Shown here in pieces: positions 45,801 through 57,597 of a stretch of DNA of 64,000 bases. Origin of the DNA: Lomentospora prolificans. Its lineage: Eukaryota; Ascomycota; Sordariomycetes; Microascales; Microascaceae. The stretch's first letter is position 1. Every line of letters starts with the position of its first letter. Made by a program: the position numbers and the translations under genes. The notes below the pieces were generated by a model. It was not told the origin of the DNA. It saw nothing but the letters and a program-made list of their open reading frames with translations, and searched no databases. The stretch spans positions 1,054,001 through 1,118,000 of the forward strand of contig JARFXM010000005.1 in assembly GCA_029532625.1 (NCBI GenBank). Reading direction: 5' to 3'.

Positions 45801-47728
45801 CTGGTTAGTAATGGTACGGAGCCGAAGGCAGCAAGGGTGTGCATGAGAAAGAATTGTGAGGAGAAGAGGGGAGATGGAGAAAGTGAAGAAGTAGAATGAG
45901 AGGGGGAGAATGGGAGCAGAGTGAGCAGGGGGTGAGCGAGGGTGGGCGAGGGTGAGCAAGAGTGAGCAAGGAGGAACGACCTCTTCCAAGAAACCACAAA
46001 CTGATATCAAGAAGCAGAATATAGAATCTACATGAGGAAGAGAATAACTGTAATCAAGATGCTGAGAAGAACAATTTTGATATTTTTAACAGCCAGAAGA
46101 GAGATACTGTTGATTCCAGTTCGAGCAACCAGCAAAATCCAACCCGATAAACATGCCTTGAAGCGCCGGACTAGTAGTTGGTGCGGTGACGACCAGCGAA
46201 TCCCCGGTGTTTGTATGTCAGTCTCTTTTTTTTGTTCTGTTTCCTTTCCTTCCTTGCTTCAATGTTCTTCTTTGTTCTCCCTTCGCTCAGTACGTACGCC
46301 TTTGTAGTTTGGTCTATTAATAATATCGTGTTGCTTGGGTCGTTGTACCTGTCCCTTGTTGTAAAATCCCAATTAACCTTGAACTTGGCCTCTCGATGGC
46401 TCCAAATGACGCTAGTCCCTGGAATCGTGGCGATTGTCCGCAGCTTTAGTCAAGAAACTATTCGCTAGTTGCAAAATGCGAAAGGCTCTGAATGAAACGG
46501 TCCCACAGAGTTCTTTTTGTCTCTCAGCACAGGGAAATTGGCGTGGCGCCTCCACAGCACGCTCGCCAGACGCAGCTTCCATTCAAAAGAGCCTTCGTAT
46601 CCTCGAACCTACCAGCAAATGCCGTCAGACGTCGCCAAGCTCCCACCGATCCACGGGGTGTCCTCCCGATTGCCTTCATCGCGAGAGCTAATTGGCTTCT
46701 GAAAGTCAGAGAGGGTGTACCTACCCCTCTCTTGGCCGCAAGCCCACAAAAACGAAGACGGCTTTGATGGAATGCCCGCCACATTTGGTCATGCCGCGAG
46801 GTTAATCGGTTTTGGGGTTTGGGAGTCCGCTATTGCACACGGTTTTACCTCTTTCCGAATAGCATGAAGCTACTGCGTACGGAGTTGATTTTCGCAACCC
46901 GAGGAGTCGTTGATAAGTGCCAATCCTTGGCATAGTCATCCGTTTTAATATCTAGTTTTTAGTCGTGGTCGTTAAACCGACGTCTAGCCGCGAGGGTATC
47001 TTAACTCCCCTTCTATTCGGATCCATGGATGGCAGAAAAGTCAATCGGCGGCGTCTTGGTAGTATACTCCGAGAAACGGAAGCTCAATGACACCGATACC
47101 CTACCCAAGATCCCGATCTCAACAGCTGATGCGGGGATGGAGGGTCAGGCCCGATTGTGGACAGGGATAATGATTTTCAGTCAGTCCAGTATGGGACTGA
47201 CTCTGCAAGCTCATTGATGAGGGGCCCAGTCTTTTGATACGTGTACCAGTAATCAAATTCAAGCATTGTTTGATTATGCTGGCACGATCGCGATGACATC
47301 TCAAGCCTTGTCCGAGGTTTGCGTATCTGAGAATGCTAAAGATTTTCGCGTCAGGGTCTTCTCGGTACCCCACACACATTTATACCTCAGCAGGTGCGAA
47401 GCCCGACGATCTCGTATTTTCCCTTCTTCAAGTGGAATCATTTTGGTCGCCTCTCGTGATCCCCTCTACTACGTGCAAGTGCGTATTTCTCAACCGCTTT
47501 CTCAACGGCCAAAAACACCATGCTACTCATGGCCGACGATGTCAATAGTGCCTATTTTCGCCAAGGTAAACCAGTCTCCATGCCATTGCATGCCAGCATA
47601 ACCATCCTCTCGTAATTGCGAGGAGCGAGTTGGAAATGCCTCCAGTGTCCCCATCCATTATGTGTTGACATCGTCCGTAGGACTCTCCTCCCAGAAAATC
47701 TCGTCACCATGAATCCTCGTCTTCACAA
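45801..47728. other. Gene-poor stretch before the LOV gene
   Basis: From 45840 to 45985 lies a purine-rich stretch of GAG/GGGTGAG-like repeats. Open frames of 60-110 codons at 46434-46784 and 47266-47601 have no recognisable domain. The last few hundred bases probably hold the promoter and leader of the LOV gene. Confidence 0.45.
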
Positions 47729-48420
47729 ATGGATAGTCTTGGCCGCACTCCTACCATCAACTATCCACTCTATTCAACACCTTCGTTCCCTCTAAACTAT
47801 ACTGGCGTGTATAGTCGGAGTGGCCTTGATGTCATGGGAATATTAGTTAGTAACCCCTTCCCCCCAAGCTGAATAGCATCTGGCGGGCCTGGCCGAGATG
47901 AGGCCCGTCAATATTTTCGTTACATCTCCAACAGCTTCAATCCCGGAAGTCTGGAGCCTGGAGCCTGTAAGGAAAGGATAAGAGCAAGCTTCTCACCTTT
48001 TTGAAGATCCGCATTTTCTCACGGCCCCATCCCCAAGTTCACCTCGGACCCGTCGACACGTCATGTTCGTTTATCATTTGCGACTTATCTCTTCCACACA
48101 CGCCTATCATTTATGCCTCAGGGCCCTTCAGTCAGATGACCGGATATACGGCAAATGAGGTCATGGGTATGAACCCACGATTCATGCAAGCCCCAGCTGG
48201 TTGGGAGGTGAGAGATTACCGCAACGGAGATAGAAGAATGAAAGAATGTGCAATTAGGATGAAGAAGGCGGTGGACACGCACAGGGAAATTCAACTCAAA
48301 ATAGTGAATTTCAAAAAGTCTGGTAGGAGCTTCGTGAACATGTTGACCATGATTCCAATCGATTGGGATGGGGAGGAGTTTCGATATTACGTTGGCTTTC
48401 AGGCGGAGGTCAACGGGTAG
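47729..48420 (+). CDS. vvd: VIVID/ENVOY-type LOV-domain protein lacking the photoactive cysteine
   Basis: Small PAS/LOV protein of 176 residues from exons 47729-47845 and 48007-48420 (161-bp intron, GTTAGT..TGAAG). Exon 1 ends YSRSGLDVMGIL and exon 2 opens IRIFSRPHPQVHLGPVDTSC. Joined, they follow the N-cap and core of Neurospora VIVID, which binds FAD and damps White Collar light signalling. MTGYTANEVMGMNPRFMQAP covers the flavin-adduct loop. The family motif is GRNCRFLQ, but here the Cys is Pro (codon CCA, 48175-48177, residue 96). The Asn, Arg and Gln of that loop, the later FVNMLTMIPI and the VGFQ ending are kept. Length suits VIVID (about 186). Cysteinyl adduct formation should be impossible. 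Flavin binding and photoreduction remain possible. Confidence 0.85.
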
Positions 48421-48598
48421 GCGGGCGATGACCGTCGACACCAGACAGTGACTTCTTTCATACAGGAGCACCTACATAAGAATTTGGTACCTCTATATAG
48501 AGTATCACAAAAGAAATACACAAGGGAGGGAGATTCGAAAAGATCAACCGATGGGTAGGAGCAAAACAAGGGAAAAAAAAAGAAATAGAGAGATCAGC

Positions 48599-48669
48599 TC
48601 CGGTGCTGGGGTTCGAACCCAGGTCTTGACGGTGAAAACGTCACATCCTAACCTCTGAACGACACCGGA
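48599..48669 (-). tRNA. tRNA-Glu (anticodon TTC)
   Basis: On the minus strand a 71-base cloverleaf is readable. The acceptor TCCGGTG pairs with CACCGGA over seven bases. The anticodon stem TGACG/CGTCA encloses the loop TTTTCAC with anticodon TTC. The T-arm CTGGG/CCCAG carries the loop TTCGAAC. The D-stem GTTC/GGAT is weak but usable. No intron and no encoded CCA, as expected for a nuclear tRNA. Confidence 0.92.
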
Positions 48670-49474
48670 TTACTTGATATCGACTTTCCCTCGAAGAAGG
48701 ATACATATACGTCAATAACCCCTTCCGGACGCCTGATCTCCAGAGAAGGCATTGGACATGGCAGCTTCCTATTTAACTTCTAGCCGGCGACTCGACGGAA
48801 AGCAAGCCGGAAGCAGCAACCCACAGGCGGCACAGCTAAGGCGACTCCATCCTACTTGCCCTTTTACTTATGCACACAAACACTCTATGAATCACATATA
48901 CAGATTCCCTTTTACGAATATTACGAAGTCTATGGCGAGAAATTGACGGTCTGAGAGGTTGGCCTAGGCTCGGCGGTGACACGCCGAACACGGTTTGGTC
49001 ATTGGTCACCGTTTTGAGAGTTTGTGGAGGCCGGCAATAACTACAACCGTTCTTCATAGTTAACGAATGTCTCGGACATAAAACGGAGACAGGGAATAGG
49101 ACTAGTTTACACAATACTTGAATGATGTATCTCCGGCGCGGCTGGTTTGGCGAGGGGAGAGCAGATATCCGCTTGTTCTTGCGGGAAGTTTCGATGGGCA
49201 GTACACGAATGTTCTGTATTTCAAGCTTCATGAGAGCGCTTCTATGCGTGTTATCTGAATATTGGTATCTCATATAATAAAATCATCGTTGAACCGTATT
49301 ATCCTTCTGGCCTTAAGGCCGCCGACTAGACCACCGAACAAACCCAGCTCTAGGTAGCAAGAACGATATGCAGAAACCCTCGAAAAATGGACCACGATCT
49401 AATTTCATAACAATTCGTACAGCTCTCAAATTCCCTTGCCAAGAGGCAAAGATGTGGGATACCAGCTCCCGCCT
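48670..49474. other. Intergenic region between tRNA-Glu and DUF3433 gene
   Basis: About 800 bp with no conserved coding sequence seen. A 145-codon minus-strand frame at 48836-49273 is unrecognised. The last 150 bp is presumably the 3' UTR of the minus-strand membrane-protein gene. Confidence 0.5.
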
Positions 49475-52400
49475 CTAGATGCGACTTCCATTGTAAGCAG
49501 TCTCCACGTCGTCACCGACTCCCGCTCCTTCATCCGCCTCTACACCAAGTCTCCCTTTTGCTGCAATGCTTCCGTAGTAGTATCGGCCGCCGTATTCCTT
49601 GATTGTCCGTTCTTTCACTTCGCCATCCATCCTCGCTACTCCCTCAACCCTACTTAGCAGTATGTCGGATCCAGATACATAGTACATGGCACCTGCCAAA
49701 CTTCTCGGGTCAACTGGCATTTTGGGCCATTTGATAAACATAGAAGCTATGAGCGTTCCAATCATCACCGCTAGTATAGAGAGGGAAAGTCGAGCACATA
49801 TTGCATGGGTAAGGCGCGTTTGCGTGAGGCTGAACGGGATGTTGGCAAGAAGAAGCGGGAGGAATTCAACAAGAATCGCGATGAGGGAGGTGAGGAGAAG
49901 GAAGATGTTGGCTTCCTTGACCGCTGCGAATAGGCCGTAAATTCCGTGTGATGGTCGGGATAGAAGGATGGAACGTTCCGGAGGTTGCGGGCTTTCCGCC
50001 ATGAGTTGATATGGCGTTATGATGGCGACACCTGGCGTGTGGGCAGGTTAGTCTACAAATCCGCGCAAAGTCGTTGAAAGGGGTAGAGCTTCAACTTACT
50101 AACGAAGAACGAAATCCAGGCAAAAGTTATGACAACACCAAAGCCGGCAAACAAGAATCGAGCCCCAAACTTGCCAGTGTTCATAAAGCTCCTAAACTTG
50201 AAGTTCCATCCTTTCATAACTTGAATATGGTAAAACAAGATCACAACAAAGAGTCCCGTCAAAAACAGGATGAAGACGATCCTCCAAGCGTATGTGAGGG
50301 CCATGAAAGGGGTCGAGGTCCGCTGATTCTCGGCCGAAATCGAACTGCTTCGTCTTCTTGTCGGACCCGAAGTCACGTCATAGACAAAATCATCATCGTC
50401 GGAGTTGGTGTGGTGACCAGCAGCTGCGTTATTCTGACCTTGCGTGAGATTCTGCCCGGCATCGTCTCGTAACACTATCCCGTATTCGTCTCTTCCTTCG
50501 TTGTTTCGGAAAACCCCAAAACCATAGCGTCTCTCCTTAGTGTCATTGCGAATCGTTTCCTTCCTCGAGCTGTGAATACGAACATCTCGACACCTAGCCA
50601 AAGAGGCTATTCCTGCGATGTTCCAGGGATTTGAGAATAGGCCGCTCTCGTAGTTTCTAGTAATTAGGACGAGGATGAGGAGGAAGGTAACTATCAAAGC
50701 CAACAAGGCCAGAAGCACATGCGTTGGGCCGGGTGACACCCCGAGCTCGGCAATACAACCCTCAATGCTATTAATCGTGCATTTGCCGTGGAGCTTAAGA
50801 CCTATAGCCTCCGTAGCAAGCGGCACCATAAGGGAAGATCCCCAGAGTATAATGGAGGTGAGGAAGGTCATCGGGTGGCCCTGAGACAACATTATGAACG
50901 GCTTTGTGAAGCCTTTGAATCCGTTGAAATGCAGCGTCATAGAATCAGGACCTAGGGCACCACCATCGCGATTCAGGGCATAGAATGGCTGGTATAGTTT
51001 TGCGTTTAGATCGATGATTCTGAGTGGGATTGCCAGGATGATAGCAAGCAGAGCTGGAAGGAACTTGCCCACGAAATACTTGGACGCATCAATGTTGGAA
51101 GACTTTTTCTCTGTTCGCGGCGCCTCATCTGTCGGAGTTGGGGTAGTGACCGATACAATTGTTTTTGTAGTCCCCGACAAGGTTGAAGTCACTGTACGTG
51201 CCGATGGGGTCGATGTGATGGTTGTCGGCTTTCCAGAGATTGTCGTTACAAAAGTTGTTGGTTCCATCGTCGTCAACATGGTCCTGAGGGTACCGCCAAT
51301 GGTTGACACGACTGTAAATGAGAGCAAGTCTCCAGCAGTCGGGGTGGTGACAAGTTCGAATGTCGTCAAAGACCCGCCGACCCGCGATGTGACGACCCTC
51401 GGTGGAGGGGTGTTGATGATTGTTCTCGGAGAGCCATCCGGATTGCTAGTGATAATAGTCTCTGGTGCGTCCTGGGTTGTGAAAACTTGCACCGCTCCGC
51501 CGACCTCAGAGACGACGGTCATAGTTATTGGTTCAAATCCGTCATCGGAATCGAATTCTGCTGAGCCTTGCTGGCCTGGTAGTGACCCTCCTTGTCCCGA
51601 GTTTCCTTGTCCAGAATTGCCTTGACCAGAGTTGCCTTGGCCGGGCCTTGATCCACCCTGATCCGAGTTTCCTTGGCCGGAGTTCCCTTGACCAGAGCTG
51701 CCATGGTTGGAGTTGCTTTGGCCTGGCCTCGACCCACTTTGGCCGGAGCCGGACCCTTCATGACCGTCATCACCAAAAATCTGGTTGTCCGATGACCCAC
51801 TCCCGGAATTTCCCGGTCGGCCCAGTCGGCCCTGCCCGCCTGATCCACTCTGTCCGTTTGAACCAGAAAAATTTATCGGCGAAGGGGTGACTACAACCAC
51901 TATGTTGGTCACATCGCCCCCGACTTGGTCGACTATTTGACTGACTCGCGGGGAAACCACCACAGTTTGCACTTGATTGTTGTCACTAATGACCACTTGA
52001 ACGGGATTGTCCTGAACAACGTCCGTCACCGTCCTTCCCGGTTCGATCGTCGTGATAAGATGGGTGATTGGGGCGTCGGCTGGGCCTTGGCCCTTTTCGG
52101 GCGCCTGAGGGGTGTAAGTAACCTCGATGGTGGTCGCTCCGAGCTGGAAGTAAGTCTGGTCTCCCTGAGGGTTGGTTACTACCCCTTCGACGGGAATTTC
52201 TGTCGATTCCGTCCGGGTTCTTGTTACCACTTCCCCCCCAGTGGCGGCGATTGTTCCTACAGAGGGGGTGGTTATCGTCTGAACATAAGTTCTGGTACTC
52301 GTGCGGGTCTCCGTCGTCAGGTGCGGCGATGGTGGAAATGAGTTGGTTCGTGTAAAGTTCCCCGTCCCCCCGGGCGGAGGAGGCAAGGTGCGAACTAGAG

Positions 52401-53169
52401 TCTCGATGATCACGGAGACACTTTCGACCTCCGTCACGACATCTTGGGTGAAAATAAGGTCGGACTGCGGCACCGTCACCACTTCCTCAATAATATTGAA
52501 TATGGTCGTCGTGCTGGCGGTAAAGGTAAAGAACTGCGTCGTCCCGGGTATGATAATAGTGTTAATGATTTGTTTCGTAATTGTGGTCACACAGACGGTG
52601 GAGGTCCCGCAGGGAACTTTCGTGATCTCAGTGTCTATTTCAACACCATTCTCTTCTGCCTCGGCTTGAGAGGCTAGGGATTTGCTGTCGTCCGCGAGGG
52701 ACTGGATGTATGACGGACTGAGAACCGTGACAATCTCGCCAGTGAATGCACTCGGAAGTGGAGCGGCTGTGACGGTTGGGTCAGAAGCTCTCGCGGCTAA
52801 CACAGGAGTGGGCCTAGCTGGGCGCTCTTCTGTGTTTAATGGTTCGTGTCGCTCCAATCCAGCCAAATCGAGGCGGAGGTCCAGTGATCGTTCCTCAATC
52901 GTCGCAGTGCTATCTGAGCCTGGCATTCGAATCCTTGCATATACAACGATGGCCATCATAGCGCACAGCAAAAGGATCTGGCATACTAGAAAGTACCATC
53001 GCAGTGCAGTGGGTTTATAGTCGGGCCTTTTCACAAAAGCTGTTGAGTATCCTTTGCGTTCGGCCACGTCTCGAGCCTCTTCATGATCTTCCGTGGGCTG
53101 AAGATTGTATTGGGCGTTGTAATCATAAGCGGTAGCCTCATCAGGCCTTGTCGACGATGGACGCCACAT
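49475..53169 (-). CDS. DUF3433 multi-pass membrane protein with Ser/Thr-rich ectodomain
   Basis: Protein of 1208 residues from exons 53169-50100 and 50031-49475 (68-bp intron, GTAAGT..CCAG). After a cytosolic N-terminus, a first membrane segment lies near residue 57-80 (YFLVCQILLLCAMMAIVVYA). Then follow about 600 residues rich in Thr, Ser, Val and Pro with repeated TVVS/TTFE-like strands, likely O-glycosylated and outside the plasma membrane. A low-complexity block of NSGQG units lies around residues 440-540. The C-terminal 500 residues have several hydrophobic segments (KFLPALLAIILAIPLRIIDL, VLLALLALIVTFLLILVLIT, FAGFGVVITFAWISFFV, FLLLTSLIAILVEFLPLLLA) and the DUF3433 pattern. Function is unknown, and a cell-wall or surface-sensor role is only inference. 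Confidence 0.88.
51590..51725 (-). repeat. Coding microrepeat (Gly-Asn-Ser-Gly-Gln units) in the DUF3433 gene
   Basis: Imperfect 15-bp units on the minus strand encode GQGNS and variants (DQGGS, RPGQG), about nine times. The repeats are in frame, so length change would alter the protein without breaking it. The block lies in the extracellular, low-complexity part. Confidence 0.85.
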
Positions 53170-54672
53170 GTTGGTTGGTGGTGGACGAATATCGGCTACG
53201 AAGGCATGAGGATCAACGACAAAAGAAACCCCAACAAATCCTCACTTGCTGCTACAGTCGAGCTTGGGAATGCTGATGAGAGGAAACAAACAAAAAAACA
53301 TGGAGATGCGGTAGCCCAGAGAAAAAAGGTGTGGGCATAGCACCCATTTTGATGTCCCGGGGCCAGCCCCAGACATACGACCCAAGGGTAGCCCAGCAGG
53401 AACGTGCCCATCGGCGATAGTCATTTTCTCAAAGGTTTACCGTGTTGCACAAGCATCAAAGGAGTCACGGTACTAGAGCTTCATCCGCATCTTCGCCAAT
53501 AAGAAGGCAAGTACATGAGTTACGGCTCTTAGGAAGCGGGCGGTGCTGGAGTTCGTGGTGGAGTGGAGGCCTGCCAGGCGAGTAGGGCTGAAATGAAGAG
53601 AAACAAAAATGGCCTGCTTATCCCAACTCCCAATGTTCATTTGGCCAATATCTAGCCGCTGGCGGGGCATGTTTGGAGGGCTAGGCACGGCGCCCTACAA
53701 GTATCCCAGTATTAACATATGTTACCTTGGGCTCCATGCATGCTGGCTGGCTGGCTATTAGCTTAGCTGTGCTGCAAGATAGAGGATCTGGCGATAATTT
53801 GAGACGCTGGCCACGAAGCTTGGGTTCGTTTCCAAATCCCAGCCACATGAACCTTGAATGGAGCGTGATCGGGAGCCTGGCTAACCCTCGTGGATCGATT
53901 TTTCGTGAACCAGCCTAGCCCTTTCTTTTTTCTTTCCCTTCCTTTTTTTTTTTTTTTTTTTTTTGGAAAAAGAGATAGATGAAAACGGGATTAGAAAGCT
54001 CTCTACCTTGGCATGGGCCCTAAAGCATAGGCAGCGACGGAACCTGAAGAGAAATGCACCCACGGCGTGTCATTGCTCATGTCTGATTGGGTTGACCCCT
54101 TCGAGCCGGAACTGGTTGATGCTGGCGTGTCTCGCACTAAGTTTGAAATGGTCCAACCAGCCACAAGTGGCTACGGCCCTCGACTCGGAATTTCGTGGTC
54201 CGGATATATTGACGAATAAACTCCTCTGTAGCCGTTGCGGCCTACATGCAAGCAATCGGGCATAGCGAGCTCATCAAAGAGGCTGAACACGTCAATAAAG
54301 TTTCCCAGGGGCTTTGGTCAGCTTGTTTTAGAACTCACGAAAGAGGACGCAGAATAAAAGAAGGAATAGAGTATATGATAATCTAGGACCGAATTTTGCT
54401 ACCTGCGACGAGGGTAAAGAGCAAACATTATTGAGACGAAGCTAACCACGTCGTCGAAATTGACTTGAGTGCTTAGTCATCCTTCAAGTACCTCCAAATC
54501 GTCTGTGGATGCTCCATTTCTTGCCAGTAACCCAAAGTTTGGCCCTCAGGTTCAGATCCTTGGTCTGACGACGCGCTAGGGGAATCACCTTCGATGAACC
54601 ACGCATTTCCGCAACGAGCGGCCGGCGCTCGAGTATACCGGTAGCACATATCTTACGGAACAGACTACCGTT
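53170..54672. other. 1.5-kb divergent promoter region
   Basis: Lies between the minus-strand DUF3433 gene and the plus-strand LYR gene. A run of 22 T occurs at 53943-53964. Nothing coding is supported in either strand, and open frames of 60-100 codons lack any family resemblance. Confidence 0.5.
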
Positions 54673-55669
54673 ATGCCGATATTAATACCTGCCCGAAACT
54701 CGCGGCATCGGGCCGCTTGCTTTGCCCTATACCGAGCCCTGTTCCGCGCCGCTCGAGAAATCCGATTGCCCTCTGATCTCATCCGGGATGCCACCAACCC
54801 TGTTCATGATGCTATACGAAGTCAATTCCGTAAAAACAAAGCAGACGTGAGCCCTAGGCTCGTATATGCTGCGTTGACCGCTGGGTACAAGGTTAGTCTT
54901 TGTCTAACACTGATGATAAGTTATTTGCCCGTCGGACTGACTTGGTTTCTGTAACTAGTTTTTGGCGCTCTTTGCCAAGGCAAAATCCGACGAATCGATC
55001 GAACACAAATTTATTATTCAGCACCTCGAAGAGCGGGCGAGAGAGGTCGAAGCTGCCAGAGCTGCTCAGGCAACCCGACCCGAAAAATCTCCCCCACCGC
55101 CTCCGGCCCCTCCCCTGCTTACTCGACTTCCTGGGTGGACGGGGGATCCTGAAGAGACAGCGCGGTACCAGTGTACGATACGGCCAATTCCAAAGTCCGC
55201 TCTTTCGGGGGAACGAAAGGTTCCTCGCCTTTGTGCCACGACTACCGGCGTACCGTTTCTACGCTTTACCAAACCCCAGCCGAAGGCACTCACGAAAAGA
55301 TTGTGGCGCCTCGACCAGGAGATAATAGGGCTTACGGACGCGTCAACTCAGATCAGAGATGAGATACTACCCAGCGCAACAGAGGAAGACGCGTGGGAAA
55401 AGCGGGTGCGGGATATGCTTGTCGAAGAGTCTTCCCAGCGAAAGCTCTCTGATGCTGAGCGGGAGCTTACCAGCGAGTCTCTAGACAACACATACGTCAA
55501 TACATACAGGGCTGTACGGAGACAACTCCAGAAGGAGCTGGAACTGATCCGAAGGGACAATATTGCTCGGGCGGGAGCAATGCTAGAGCTTATGCGGAAG
55601 GAGAAGGCTCTCGCGGAGTCTGAGAAAGCAGCTGCGCAGCAAACGTCGGCGATGGCGACATCATCCTGA
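54673..55669 (+). CDS. LYR-motif (complex 1 LYR) mitochondrial protein
   Basis: Protein of 309 residues from exons 54673-54891 and 54959-55669 (67-bp intron, CTAAC-like branch near 54904, acceptor TAG). The N-terminal RHRAACFALYRALFRAAREI carries Leu-Tyr-Arg inside a three-helix LYR fold, with NPVHDAIRSQFRKNK and SPRLVYAALTAGYKFLALFA following. LYR proteins bind the acyl carrier protein and help assemble respiratory complexes, Fe-S clusters or mitoribosomes. Members of this longer fungal group carry a C-terminal helical extension, here a Pro-rich linker (PEKSPPPPPAPPLL) and a coiled, Glu/Arg-rich tail. The exact partner is not predictable. Start chosen as the first ATG before the LYR block. 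Confidence 0.8.
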
Positions 55670-57597
55670 TGGAGTCGAAGCCGCGGAAATCATTTAACGG
55701 ACCCAACCAATTTCGGGATGTCAATTACAAATGTTGTATTTGGATGAGATACAGGGAAGATGTACCGTTTATACCCGCTATTTGGATCCATTTGCCTGGC
55801 TAGGATGGCCATGGTTGTACAAGATCACAAACGCAGTATTATATATCACGAAATACTCACATTAACCTCTGAAAAAAGCAACCTACCAGCTTCCTTCCGG
55901 TTTTGTCCAAGCAACGGCACCTGAGCGGGCCTTCGCCATCCAGCAAGGAAGCCGCCTCATCAGAGCTATATGATGCATGTGACCACACCGTCGATCACGC
56001 CGGATTAACATGACATCTGGCCTGCTTCCCAGAGTACACCGACATGTCACCGTGGGCCGGGGCTGGCGTTCTCTCGGGGATGGTGTTGGGGGAAGGGAGG
56101 GAGGGGGGAGGAAGGAGAAATGTTGTATCTGGGCCGGACCCTGGGATGGAACATTGAAAGTGAAGTGCTGCCCAAGAGCATTCTTTGTAGCCGGGCCTCG
56201 GAAATGCACTACGGCAGTACTTGGCAGGGTACGGGGCCACGCTAACCAAGGCCGCGCACTGCACCTTAAAGCGCCGCAATCACGCAAGGATGGGGAAAGA
56301 TGAGTAATCGTCTAATTCAACCAACCGCCATTTTTCTCCGACGCATGGTGGCTCGTGGGGGGCAATTATTAAGTCCAGAAGCACGTTCGGAATAGGGGGA
56401 CGAACTGAGCATTTGAAAGGGAGGAAGGGGCGTGGGTGTGCCTGTATGCGCGACTAGTCATTCTAAACGGGGGCGAAGGAAATGGCAGAAGGGAACAGAA
56501 GGGAAGCTGCCGAGTATATACGGGGGCGGGAAGAGAGGCCTGGGCGAGAAATGATGCCTTTTTACTCTTTCCGGACGCCTCAGACAAGCCGGAGATGACG
56601 ACAGAGACCTAGATAACGACGTCAACTTTGGAACCACACCCCTATCGTGAGATTTTGCGGGCCGCTTGCGACAGATTTCTCCACGACGGCGGCTTTGTTG
56701 CCCATGTCCAGACCGGGGGGAGACAAGCTCTAGTACCTTTTTTGCGAGACTAACACAGACATTCGGGGTTGTCTTATTTTCGAGCGGTGTACTTCTTTTG
56801 TGCCCTGTGTAATAAATAATCATGCTTTCCTCTCATCGTGACTATTGGTGGTGTCTTTCAATATTCTTTGCGTCTTCCAGCTTTTGATTTTCAACCTTTT
56901 GGGGAGAAACTCTCGTGTAACTTCACGTCCCGACTTTCCTCGCCCTTTGACGAGAGCGCACGTCCACGGTCAACGAGTGAACGAGCCGAGTACCGCATAC
57001 CTCCACGAGCCCGATATCAATTATACCAGCAAACCTCAGCGAAGTTGCGTTCAACGCAATTCTCAGTGCATAAACTCTATCGAGAAATTCTCACAGCTCC
57101 GTCATTCGAAAAAGAATAGTTAAAAGAAAAACAAAATCCCACATTCTAATCCCCTCAGCAGCTCTCCCTGCTCCTCCGTCTAACGAAGCAAAAACGGGCT
57201 CGATCCGTCGACCCGCCCACTAATCAAAACCCGCTTGGAGGAACCCTGCAGAACGACGCCAACTGAAGTCCTAGGAACTCAGAACCACGCTAACAGTAGA
57301 TATACCGCGAAAGTACTCGCTACTTTCCCGGCTCACCACGAAACCTGACCCCCTTCAGCGCTCGTTAACCTCGATTTAGCACAGTAAACCTCGCTGCGTC
57401 CTGCCGCCATTCGCCGCCTTCTTGTTTGTGCCAGTTGCTGCCTGTCTTAACCTTGTGCTTCCAATTTGGCCTAGTGTGTCGCTCGTGAGCCAGCGACGCC
57501 AGGGATTCGATCTCCCCTCTTCTCCCTCCCTTAAAGGAGCAAATAGCCAACCCTTCTCTCATCCCAATTCAACCCTTGGGTGGTCGGTCGTTGCCCC
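55670..57597. other. 1.9-kb upstream region of the bZIP gene
   Basis: No recognised gene. From about 56830 to 57597 the sequence is pyrimidine-rich, and it holds overlapping 93-codon frames at 56838-57123. These may be upstream ORFs in a long leader of the bZIP mRNA, a common feature of fungal bZIP regulators, but no transcript evidence is available. Confidence 0.45.

Noticed and set aside
51525..51890. Overlapping plus- and minus-strand frames of 107-120 codons
   Set aside because: Shadows of the DUF3433 coding repeat in other frames.
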